Source of the DNA: Mactra quadrangularis
Taxonomy: Eukaryota; Mollusca; Bivalvia; Venerida; Mactridae
Length of the DNA: 64,000 nt
NCBI GenBank assembly: GCA_025267735.1
Contig: CM046297.1
Span: 9,980,515-10,044,514 of the forward strand
Direction of reading: 5' to 3'
The notes beneath the pieces were generated by a model. The model did not search any database and was not told the DNA's origin. It saw only the letters and a program-made list of their open reading frames with translations. How positions within the stretch are numbered: the stretch's first letter is position 1; each line of letters begins with the position of its first letter. Both the position numbers and the translations under genes were made by a program. This document shows positions 34,986 to 44,928 of this stretch, in pieces.

Positions 34986-35186
34986 TTTCCACACTACATT
35001 TTTTGTTGACATTTTTGGTACCAAAGGAGTAAAATGTTAAAATTTACAATTGATAGTATTACTGGTGATGGGTCAACTTGCAAGAACTTAGTGAATAAAA
35101 AAAACAAAATGGATTTCTGTCCTCTGTCAAAATATTATGATTTTATCTTTTACTATACACAATGTATGACATATTCATTCATTGAC

Positions 35187-35261
35187 GTCCCCTTAATGCA
35201 AAATGGTACCATAGTGTTCTTAAATCTTATATATGATGGTACCTTTTTGCATTAAGGGGAC
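35187..35261. repeat. Hairpin with 25-bp arms
   Basis: GTCCCCTTAATGCAAAATGG(TACCA) at 35187-35211 pairs with TGGTACCTTTTTGCATTAAG(GGGAC) at 35237-35261; one mismatch, 25-nt loop. Could fold as RNA or be the tip of a foldback element. Confidence 0.8.
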
Positions 35262-35303
35262 AATTTATATTAAAAAATTATACAAGAATTAAGATGGGAA
35301 TAT

Positions 35304-35974
35304 TTGTTTTGGTTGGTTTTAACATTGTAGCAATACATTTTTATATTGGTAGGTCATATTGCTATTAGAAGTCAATCTACTCATCATTCCTGGAAAGACT
35401 TAAACTTGGATTTATCTGTTAACTAGTTACTAGGCACATACTTCATTAATAGGGCTGCTGCGAGTATCCAAGTACTCGGATATTCGCGATCCCGACTAGA
35501 AAATCGAGTACGAATATTTGTCACGTCCGAAATTGTCAGATCACAATCTATTTTTGGAGATAATGAAAGAACATTTTCAGCTTAATTATCACTGAAGACG
35601 AGCCGCACTACTTATGAAAATGAAATTTAAAAAAATTGAATTCAAAATTTTGATTGATACAAATTTGAACAACAGTGTTATCACTGAAAATTCCCATAAT
35701 GGAAATGTTTGGAGTACATGGTTTTCCATATAGTAAAAGCTTCTGTAATTCTTCTCAATATTATTTTTGTTATAACATGAATTCCTGTATGCTTCTCCAT
35801 TAACAAGTGATTTGTGGTTCGATTTGTGAATTGCTACACATGAATCGTGCTTCGGATTGGATCGCCACTTGCTCAACAATCCACAGCCCTATATAAACTG
35901 CCTTACATGATGAAGAATCTGGAACTCCTTGATCAGTAGACTTGTTTTCTACCATACTGAGCTAGCTGAGTGGC
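35304..35974 (-). mobile_element. SINE-A copy interrupted by a hAT MITE
   Basis: The tail and body (35304-35449: AACATTGTAGCAATACATTT, CATTCCTGGAAAGACTTAA) and the head side (35892-35974: CTGCCTTACATGATGAAGAA, AGTAGACTTG, TGAGCTAGCTGAGTGGC) belong to one minus-strand SINE-A. The intervening 442 bp is the hAT MITE listed next, so the SINE is older. Confidence 0.8.
35450..35891. mobile_element. hAT-type MITE, inverted relative of 2555-3008
   Basis: TAGGGCTG and CAGCCCTA ends, AAGTACTCGGATATTCGCGA, CTAGAAAATCGAGTACGAAT and ATCGCCACTTGCTCAACAAT match the element at 2555-3008 in reverse order. The 8-bp flanks (TTCATTAA and TATAAACT) no longer match. Confidence 0.82.
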
Positions 35975-38142
35975 TCTCAAAATATTCTAGGCCATGGATG
36001 ATTATTTGTATTTAAAATTCAGAATAATAGTCACAACAATACCTCATACAAACATATCATATTTATTTATCCAACATTTCGGCTGATAGCTGCCTTTTTC
36101 AACGTAAATTTCTTTTATTTATTTTTTTGAAATTCAGTAAGTTTTATTTTAATTTCAATGACTTGTAATTTGAGTCACCTTGAATTAAAATGATGAATCA
36201 GTTGTATGCCTGTTATAACAATCATGATATTATCATATCATCACAGATTAGGATCATCAACCCTTCAGACTATATTTTATTATCTTGATTAAAATGCTCA
36301 CAGAATCTCAAGTATACTTTCAAGTACATTTAAATCTTTACTCAGTATTTAATTGAAGGTGACTTTGTCAACTGATAAAAGCTTGCTGACTTTATATAAA
36401 TCATTGTTTAATACATGCGCTAGATTAAAAGAACCCTCATATTTTCTTATATATACACTCAAACTTAAGATAGCAGAGGTATAGCTGTATGCAATCTTCA
36501 GCCTTGAAATTGAATAGCCTGAAACAGTCATAAGCATAAACCCGAAGCCCAGGACCGTCAACATTGACAAAGGCTTGTGAGAATGACATTCATCTAGCCA
36601 GACTTACGGTATATAGTTGATAATTTTGCCCTTAACTGTAAAACAGACAAAGTGCTTTAGTAAAGTTAAGGCAATGACTTTAAATTGTCTGAAGACTTGA
36701 TATTTTCTGTTCAGATTTTGACCAGATTAGTTGTTGAGCAGTCATTGATGTCTGGTTATTGGATACAAGTTTGACTGTACATTCTGTACATGTACTTTAA
36801 ATGATAAATCTTGGCCTTGAAAACTGTCTTCATGTACTACAATTGTTATATTATATAATATAGTCTGTCTTATTACCTGATTGCAGGTTTCCCTTATTCA
36901 GGTGAATGGATTCCAAGTTTCGTTTGAACCACTTGTCCGTGTACAAGTATGTCTTAAAATCAACTTGTCTGGGAACAAAATAAAATGCATTAAAGTTATA
37001 AAAATAATTGATTGAAATACAATGTAGTTTGACGCTGAACATTTCAGAATATTTCAGCTACAATTATTACTTGTCCATGGTCAAATTGGTCGGAAATATT
37101 CACTTGTCCGTGCAGTCATGAAGTTATAGTCAGACAAGTGGGGTGTAGGAATTTCACATCCCTACTTATTGATTCTGAAGTTTAAGCAGCAAAGCTTTAG
37201 CTATCAGTTTAAAGCTTGTCCGATTTGCTCAGTTTGTTTATTTTGGTCTGACTTAATACTGTCAGCCACTCAACTTAGCTTTTCTCTTGATTTTATCATA
37301 GAAGTAAGTTAGTTAAAGGTTTACTCCTTGTGATGCCTTAGTATTTGAATATCATTTGCACACAAACATAACCATGTGCTCTTCTGTTTACAACTTGTTT
37401 GTGGGACAAAATGTAACCATTTTACCTTTTATTGGTAAAATTATAGAAAGGTCCATGTAGGTACTTTAAACCTGCTGGTGTATCAAATGAATACCATAAG
37501 GATTTCTTTCAAGTTATTCTTAACTACCTAGGCTATATATAAATGTAAAATCAATTGTTTGACAAATAATTGAATTTAATGCTGGCTTATAGTGGACTAC
37601 ATTAAATTTGAACAAACACTGAACATAGAATTTTATGGACATACTTGGTATTTGTTGCCCTTTATCCCTTTGAAAGGCCTTTTTACTATTGTCTGACATA
37701 TTTGTATATAAAGCCAATGGGGATTTGGAGACTTAAACCCCAGGGCCCTATTATCAAAGCTCGTACCACCGATTTCTGTTGTAAAGCTTAATCGTATTCC
37801 TAAATTATCGTAAGATTTTTGATAATACACCCGAAAAATCTTAAGTCTGAGTTAAGATTTTGTTACAATTTAAAACTGTCCTAAGACCTTTGATAATATG
37901 CTGCCCTGGTATATATTATTTAAAAATGTTAGAACTGAACAATAAGATTGGCTTTGATAAACAGACTATTGAGAGATCTTATTAAAGGCTAAATCTTCCA
38001 TTGGGATCGTCAGAGGACCCTACTATGATGTCATGTTACATGAAGCCTAGGTTCAGTAACTGCTTGCAATGTCTAGATGGTGTTGAATATGATCTGAGAT
38101 TGCCTTCATTTAATCTTACTCCTGGATGTATCAGCCTACTAT
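35975..38142. other. No gene identified
   Basis: AT-rich DNA. GCCCTATTATCAAAGC (37743) and a CTTAGGATT-like cluster (37790-37890) form weak inverted words. Open frames at 36349-36570 and 37520-37830 carry no known domain. Confidence 0.45.
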
Positions 38143-38152
38143 TCATGTACTA

Positions 38153-38428
38153 TAGCCCCCCAGCTAGTTCAGATGGTAGAGCTCAAGTCTACTGATCGAA
38201 GGGTCATGAGTTCAATTCCCGGGCATAGCATTATTTCGTGGAGCTTTGGTCATGAAATCATTTCTATGGCTATTCTCCCTCCTACCAATGATTCTAAATC
38301 ATGTAGGGCAGTAGTCCATGGTAGTATGCGTCTAGTATTTAGCCTTTCCAGGAACAGTGAGTAGGTTGACTGACCGCAGTTTTATGACCCATACAATGTG
38401 TTATTACGGTGTTAAACCCAACAAAAAA
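38153..38428 (+). mobile_element. SINE-A copy with 10-bp TSD
   Basis: TCATGTACTA at 38143-38152 and 38429-38438 flanks CCCAGCTAGTTCAGATGGTA, GTCTACTGATCGAAGGGTCA, B box AGTTCAATTCCC and a body ending GTGTTATTACGGTGTTAAAC, CCAACAAAAAA. Part of the body (the AACAGCTAAATC region) is deleted. Confidence 0.9.
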
Positions 38429-38733
38429 TCATGTACTACATTCACCATCTCTCCATGATGGAGCATTTTATACAAGAAAACTCAGAACAATTTAGAAGGG
38501 TTCACTATTTGATCTTCATAAACACTTTAAAGTTTAAAAATTTGATTTTAAAACAAAAAAATTGTTGGCACATACCAGTCTGTATTTACATTGTATAGTT
38601 TAAGTTAGAAACAAACTGACATACAATATAGAGATTATTGTGTTGCTATGAGATACTTGTACATATATCATGTCTAATATATCATGTTACTAGACTGTGA
38701 ATCAATTCTAAATTTATATCATGATGGGTTTCA

Positions 38734-39747
38734 TATACAGGGTGTTACTGATTTTTTTTTAACATCGTATTCAACAGATATTTAGATCATACATACCACG
38801 GCCAGCTCTTCCTACTATATGTTTCCTAGACACTTTTCTATCATCAGTACTAACTTACCCTACCACGAGGCCGACAACTCATGTATAGGGTATGACCTAC
38901 CGCTACCGGGCTTGAAGCCGCGATCTCCGGATTCAAAGTCAGACATGCTAACCACTATGCCACGGCCGCTGCTTGTGTTACTGATTTCATAAACCATCCA
39001 AGTTTTCTGTGAAACAGTTTTAAAAATATTATCCAGGACCTTGCTAGAGAAAAAACTGCAGAAAACCTTGGCCTTGAGTTCAGATTGGCACTTACCTTAC
39101 TGTACATTTCTGTGCTTTTTGCTGGCTCCTCATGGATTCTATATACAGGATGTTTTGAAAATCATGAGACTCCCAGGTTTTCTCTAATCTCTGCTTCTTA
39201 GTCTCCCAGAAACCTTTAAAGGAACAGTATAGATAAAGTTTCTGGCTCAAGGAAACTGAACCATGGTGCATTTTGGATGTAATTTGAGGTCCATCTGGTT
39301 ATCCAATGAATACCCATTGCCATATCAAATAAGTCACCCCTAGATCATTGCAGGATGTGCATTATTTGGACATTTATTATGATAATGATAAAACAAGATG
39401 GTCAGGCGAGTATCTGCCATTACACACTTTATGCACCTGCGTAACCTCAATTCCAGAAATCTAAAAGTCCCAAATACGCTTAGAAATTGGATGCCTAACC
39501 TGGGTTATTTTATTTGCCATTATGACATTGCTGATTTCATAAAAATAGGATGGAGCAAATGGTATTTCTATTGTCTAATTTGCAACTGGTGGCCAAAGTA
39601 TCACCAAAATGCATCTTAGCCAATGTGGTGGAAAAAAATTTCCAGAGGGGGGCATGCTCCCGGACCATTTGCATATGTGCATAATCTCAAAAAACGGCAT
39701 ACTTCGCATCTGAAGATAGTTCACAACTTATGGAACACCCTGTATAG
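38734..39747. mobile_element. ~1-kb element with TATACAGGGTGTT / AACACCCTGTATA ends
   Basis: Terminal inverted repeats TATACAGGGTGTT and AACACCCTGTATA with apparent TA flanks. An internal TATACAGGATGTTTTG at 39139 suggests a composite of two related elements. No transposase motif is readable. A SINE is nested at its left end. Confidence 0.6.
38755..38974 (-). mobile_element. SINE-D (GTGGCATAGTGGTTAGCATG head) with 13-bp TSD
   Basis: GTGTTACTGATTT occurs at 38742-38754 and 38975-38987. Minus strand: GGCCGTGGCATAGTGGTTAG (A box TGGCATAGTGG), CATGTCTGACTTTGAATCCG, GATCGCGGCTTCAAGCCC (B box), then TAGGGTAAGTTAGTACTGAT and a poly-A/T end. A third tRNA-derived family in this window. Confidence 0.85.
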
Positions 39748-40039
39748 TATCTCAGTGTCTATACAAGATGTCATTGTTTTAATATATTTAAAAATAATGA
39801 GCTGACTTTTACACTTTCTTGGCATTCCTGGTTACAATACAAACAATACACTCAGAAGTGATGATAGATTTAGTGTTGATCATTGTTTAATTTATTTGAA
39901 CTTCATTAATTGGTTGTTTTGCTGGCTTTTCTGAATGCAAAAGTTACTGACATATAGGTATTTATCTTGTGCCAGATATAAATGGGCATTTTAATAGATG
40001 AATTCTTGTTATTTAATTTGGATATGACAAAGATAAGTC

Positions 40040-40215
40040 AAGTGTACAATCTAGAGGGCGCCATTGCACCTTCAGATTCTTAAATATACAAATGGCACAA
40101 ACTTTTCTTAAATGTGCCTATAGGGCACACTTGCCAAAAATATGGTATTATTATGCATTATCAACTTGCGGTACTCTTTATTGTTTGTTCAGTCTGTTTT
40201 TTGCATCCATGATAA
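40040..40215 (+). repeat. Repeat I, also found inside the long hAT element
   Basis: AAGTGTACAATCTAGAGGGC, GCCATTGCACC, GGGCACACTTGCCAAAAATA and TTGCATCCATGA match 45541-45705 (AAGTGTCCAGTCTAGAGCGC, GGGCGCACTCGCCGAAAATA). The hAT element seems to have captured this sequence, or both carry a third element. Confidence 0.6.
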
Positions 40216-40501
40216 AGTCCATGGGTCCAATTTCCCCTTGTTCAACCATGACTGAACCCTGATAAACCCACCATGTTAGTTCTCACAGAATCTGACTTGA
40301 CCAATGAGACATGTGCATAGATATAGTTTGGTTGTCTTAGAATGACCTGCTTCTGTGGTAGTCTCAGTGTTATAACCCTTAGCTTTATAATAGCCTTTGC
40401 AAAAGGGTTTGCAAAAAGATGGATCAGCATTTAAATAAAGCATTTCTCTATCAATTCAAAGAGTGGGCATGTCCATGTGGTTATGAAATTGTTGTTTAGA
40501 A

Positions 40502-40712
40502 CTGCCCTGTGTTCAGTAACTACTGTTAGCTAACGTTACTGGTACGGGAGAACTCAACCGGAAGACAACTCAACCTGTACTCAATACTGAACTCAAAGTT
40601 GGGACAACTCAATCTTGAGTTGTCTCGGGATGAGTTGTCTATGGGTTGAGTTGTTCCAACACTTCTGTTACGGAACATTTTGGAATGTTCAAGGTAACTG
40701 AACACGCTGCAG
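40502..40712. mobile_element. Foldback MITE-D copy 2 (AACTCAACC core)
   Basis: CCTGTGTTCAGTAACTACTG and (reversed right end) CTGCAGCGTGTTCAGTTACC are the arms. The core has AACTCAACCGGAAGACAACT against GAGTTGTCTATGGGTTGAG. Closest to copy 1 at 11693. Confidence 0.78.
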
Positions 40713-40715
40713 ATG

Positions 40716-41450
40716 TAAAAAAAACCCTAAAACAAAAACAACAAACATCTCTACCATATTTTAATTTAGCTTAGTTATACATCTCTCTCACTTAAATCTC
40801 TTTATTTTATGTTCAATTTTATCTCAAATATCTCTCAATAGTGTCAAACATTTTTAGGTTGATTGATGGAAATATTTGAAGTTACCTAAATGTTGAGTTA
40901 AATCCAATTTTAATACTACAGATTTTTTTTCTAACGTAGAAAATTTAAACCAGTTTCAACTAATATTAGAGTAATATTGAATAACATTGAACACATTTCA
41001 TGGTTGAATACCAGCCATGAATGAGTGTGGTTAAAATTCCATTAGTTATTAATGTAATTGGACAACATCGGATCATTTCAATAAGAATGATTTGTCTAGT
41101 TTTTATTTCTACTTTTTATGATTGAAAGTGAAGAATTTGTATTTATTTGATTTATAACATTTTATGTTAAATTTTATATTGTTGCATCATTTAAACTACT
41201 CAAATTTTATATTTATATATTGTAGCAATGATTTAAACTGTTTTATTTCTAATAAGATCTTTTTGATCTCGTTGTCTCACATTGACCCAAATATACCATT
41301 TGAATATTTGCTGAACTTTTGGAACAGATTCACACAAATACTGCTTGGTTTTGGAATGAACATAGTCATTCATTGATAATAATAATTGAAACACTATGAC
41401 CTCACTTGACCCGAATTAAAAACAGTACTACTACATTTAAAGATTTTTTT
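40716..41450. other. No gene identified
   Basis: AT-rich DNA; the 70-codon frame at 41164-41376 shows no known motif. Confidence 0.5.
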
Positions 41451-41706
41451 GTTAGCCGGATTTTTCAATGAAAAATTCAGGCAGTTGGGTGTCCGATGTC
41501 ATTAACAATTGCGTTATTATTTTTCTTTTCCATGTATTTCTACCATTTATTGTCAGATCTTTATAAAATTTCTTACAATGATAACATACCATGTGATAAA
41601 CAGAATTAGAAAGTAACCACAACTCTACCTGCCTTATTATGGATTATTTCCCTTTGTAATTTTTACCTTGCATTAAAGTTTTTAAACCCGACTTTAATGT
41701 CACATT
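41451..41706 (+). repeat. Dispersed ~240-bp repeat, copy 3
   Basis: Same order of shared words as copy 2 at 34735. It differs by scattered substitutions and by a small deletion after TTGCGTT. Confidence 0.72.
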
Positions 41707-42089
41707 ACATTTCTTGTTTATGCATATAAACCCTAACATAAGAACAGTTCTAGATTTTAACTGAGTTACTCATGACAAATATTTAATCCTTAGCATGCTG
41801 AAGGTAACTATTGAAGGCTTTCAGTTTGGCCCCTATCTATAGAGCTGAGATCTGTATAGAGCATTTGGTAGAGAGCTCTACACTTTATTTAAACATAGAT
41901 CATCCCTCCATTGATCATAGACTGTTCCAGATTGATGGCAAGACAAGTACAAGTATTAAACATTCATCAGATTAAGGTGTTTTAGATCAGTCCCTTATTT
42001 TACTATCCAGACATTTGTTTCCAGTCCATTGTGATATATCTGCAAGGCCATGATTGTAACCTCATTGACAAATAACAAATGGTTTGGAT

Positions 42090-42366
42090 TGGTCATCAAC
42101 TCTTAGCACTAGTCTAAACCATTCTTTATTTAGGCCACAACAAGTTGATGATATGTTCTACAGATTTTTCTAGAAAAAAATGGGGCGGGCGAGCAAACAG
42201 TTGCTTTATGTAGCAGTTTGACCAAATATTTATGAGCGAGTGGGAAATAAAAATATTTTTTTGTAAAAACCATCAAAATTAAGGTGCAAGCGAATCCATA
42301 GAACATATGATCAATTTGTTGTGGCCTTACATATAGTTAGACTAGCTTTACCCTGACCCATCTGTA
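42090..42366. mobile_element. MITE-C copy interrupted by MITE-B
   Basis: Left end GGTCATCAACTC...CACTAGTCTAAACC and right end GTTAGACTAGCTTTACCCTG, ACCCATCTG match the MITE-C ends at 11299-11577. MITE-B (42132-42328) sits between them. Right-end fragments of the same family occur near 11985-12045 and 55015-55075 (TTCTTTATTTACATGTAGTT). Confidence 0.5.
42132..42328. mobile_element. MITE-B copy 2 (197 bp)
   Basis: AGGCCACAACAAGTTGATGA and (right) TGATCAATTTGTTGTGGCCT are inverted ends; AAATGGGGCGGGCGAGCAAA and GAGCGAGTGGGAAATAAAAA in the core are the reverse complement of copy 1. Confidence 0.78.
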
Positions 42367-43865
42367 TGTATGACCATATTTGATAGGTGTGACCCTAAGT
42401 TACTATATCAAGTATACAAAAAACTAAAGTAAACAGTATAATGATAATAATTGACATGTTTATATGATCTTTAATAATATGTGAGCGTAGGTGTATTACA
42501 TTTATATGTAAACTGTCTTGTACTATATATGATTTAGTATTTCATCACCTTAAACAGCTAATTACATTCCCCCACCCACCCCCTCATACAGTGAAAAAAC
42601 CCCGCCCACCCCCACACCTAGTCATAACTTGAGTTTTCTCAAGCGATAGCCCGATCAACTTTGATGTATTGTGGAAAGGACAAAATTATCAATTGGTGCA
42701 AACTTTATTAAGTTATTAAATTTCACTAGCATGAAACAATTTTCAGTCCTGGGTTTCAGGCGTGTGGGTTAAGGCACTATGACTGAATGTCGAGCAATTT
42801 ATTCAAGGACAAGTTTATTAAAACTGTAAAAAACTGGTTTGTTTGGTGGTGATGAATTGCATCAACTTCTTAGTCATGTTGAACACTACATCACTTGTGT
42901 TGATTATATTATATTTATATATTATTTACAAAAACAAGTTGATACATTAATAGAAAATTGCAGAAAGAATTCAAATGAAATTTTTGTATCTAAATGGACT
43001 TTTACCCATGGTATTGGCCATGAATGGACATGACATTTAAATGAAATCTTCATATCTAAATTGAGTTATTATTACCCATGTGAATAGACATGACATAAAA
43101 CAGCCTGTCTTTAAAACTAAACGATAATTTATTATATCGTTTCCCATCACATTATAGTCTTTTATTTTGTTCATTTTAAGTCTGTTTTTTAAAGTGTGAA
43201 TTATACTTAAAAAAGATATTGCTTTATACTGCTATCAATTATTCTACCATTTTGGCAAAACTTTGGTAACAAAGCAATATTTAGTTGTGAAAATTGTTTC
43301 AGGCAGCCTGACATGTTATTAAGCACAAACTTGTAACTTCAGAGTACTACTTTCTGTATATCTTGTTATGTTATTAAAATTATGTTAATTTCACTGTCAG
43401 TGTACAAAAATTAACTCATCAATTTTGCTGAATGAATTTTCTGACATCAAAATTAAGTGAAATTGTATATTGCAAGTGAAACTTAATTTGTCTTTTACTG
43501 TTTCTTTTTAGAGTTTACATGTTCTAAACATATTTGTGATATGCAATTATAAATGTACCTGACATCATTATCATATTTTCACTGCTGCAGTGGAAACTTA
43601 GGAAAAAATAATGTTGTCATCAAATATTTGCTAAAAAAACAACTCATTTCAATGTAAAGCATGAAAGTAATCATTATAAAGATGATATATGTAAAAGTTG
43701 TGCTCCAGTGATTTTGTTTGCTGTAAATTTTGTGAGTAATACTAAATTGTTTACTACAAACATAGCTGAGACTTATATTGTTGAGCTGGGTAATAGTTTC
43801 GGTAGAAGTGTTTACGATTTTCTTACCAAATCTAATAATAAGGTACATACAGATGTTGCTGGTGA
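42367..43865. other. No gene identified; C-rich patch at 42570-42620
   Basis: Contains CCCCCACCCACCCCCTC and CCCCGCCCACCCCCAC. The rest is AT-rich with a local near-duplicate, AAATGAAAT(C/T)TT(T/C)...ATCTAAAT, near 42975 and 43038. Confidence 0.45.
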
Positions 43866-43976
43866 TTCATAGTTACTTTTAGACAAAGGTCCAGGAAATC
43901 TAGGTTAGGTGTACTGGTACTCGTAAATAACTTTAATTTTGTTGACATGGTGTTACACCCAGAATAAAAAACCTAC
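43866..43976 (+). mobile_element. SINE-B 3' fragment
   Basis: AAAGGTCCAGGAAATCTAGG, TTTTGTTGACATGGTGTTAC, ACCCAGAATAAAAAACC: the 3' half of SINE-B, 5' truncated, in plus orientation. Confidence 0.7.
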
Positions 43977-44840
43977 CTAACAGTGTTCTCTGGTAGCCTG
44001 TCAATTTGGCCAACAGTCCATTCAATATGCCCATTTTGACTGAAGTTAAATGTTACGAATAGGGGGCCGCTCACTTAGTCATTATGTTTCTGGGTTGCAG
44101 TTGAATTGCCATAGTTTATGGGCTGTATCAGAGACAGGTTATTGTTATTTTTATGAAAGCGATCTTAACTGTAACTTGATAATTGAGATGTGTTCCTTGT
44201 TTGAACATGTACATCTTTTGGGGACTGCCACCACACCCTAGGAAGGAGAATTAGTGTTGTTTCTAAGAACAAGAGGGACATTTTTTAGTCAACTCATGAT
44301 ACGTAATGTATACGGTTGTGACTTTTATGTGTCACACTTACTCATAACTCTTTTCTTAACCATTGTTTTTAATAGCTAGCATATATTGTGGCTGTAGAAT
44401 GACAAATTAAACGAACAAATTGAAGTTTTTCATGGAAACCATCCAAACGAGTGCCCTCACAGTAAACTGATGAGTAACCAAGTTAAATGATACAGAAAAA
44501 GTCTCTGTTAAAGGTATACCAGAGCACTTGTACCTCTCTGCCTTCAAGCTATCTTTATTGCATCAAGGTATATTGTCTTGATATGAAAGGTTGTGAGTTT
44601 AATTCCAGTTTGACTCATGAATTTTCGTCAGGTTTTGTTAATAGGAATATTTGGTAATGTTTGCTTTCAAGCCTTACAGTATTTAGGGAAATGTTTCATT
44701 TTCGTTACGCAGACCATATCATTGTGACCCTTGTTATTTTTGTTATATGGTGAGAAATTTAACTGTATGTGCTGTTATTATCTTTGATATTTTCGTCAGT
44801 CTATCTATCTATCATATTTGCTCATTTTGTCTATTTTCAG
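43977..44840 (+). other. Upstream of the villin-like start exon; no 5' UTR exon identified
   Basis: Presumed intron or promoter-proximal DNA. Only the acceptor at its right edge is clear. GGTTGTGAGTTTAATTCCAG at 44590 resembles a B box, so an eroded SINE is possible. Confidence 0.4.
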
Positions 44841-44928
44841 AAATTAAATCAAGATATAAATCAAAATGGATCCAGCTTTTAAGAACATTAACAAGAATCA
44901 GCCTTGTTTCTTGATCTGGCGTATTGAG
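44841..44928 (+). CDS. Villin-like gene exon with start codon (5' UTR tail plus codons 1-21)
   Basis: A pyrimidine-rich tract ends in TTTTCAG at 44840, so this is not the first exon: at least one 5' UTR exon lies upstream and was not identified. After 25 nt of UTR, the ATG at 44866 has A at -3 and G at +4, a good context. The coding part is 63 nt and ends in GAG before the donor GTAAGAA at 44929. It encodes MDPAFK...FLIWRIE, the usual N-terminus of villin/advillin proteins, which supports this ATG as the true start. Confidence 0.9.
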
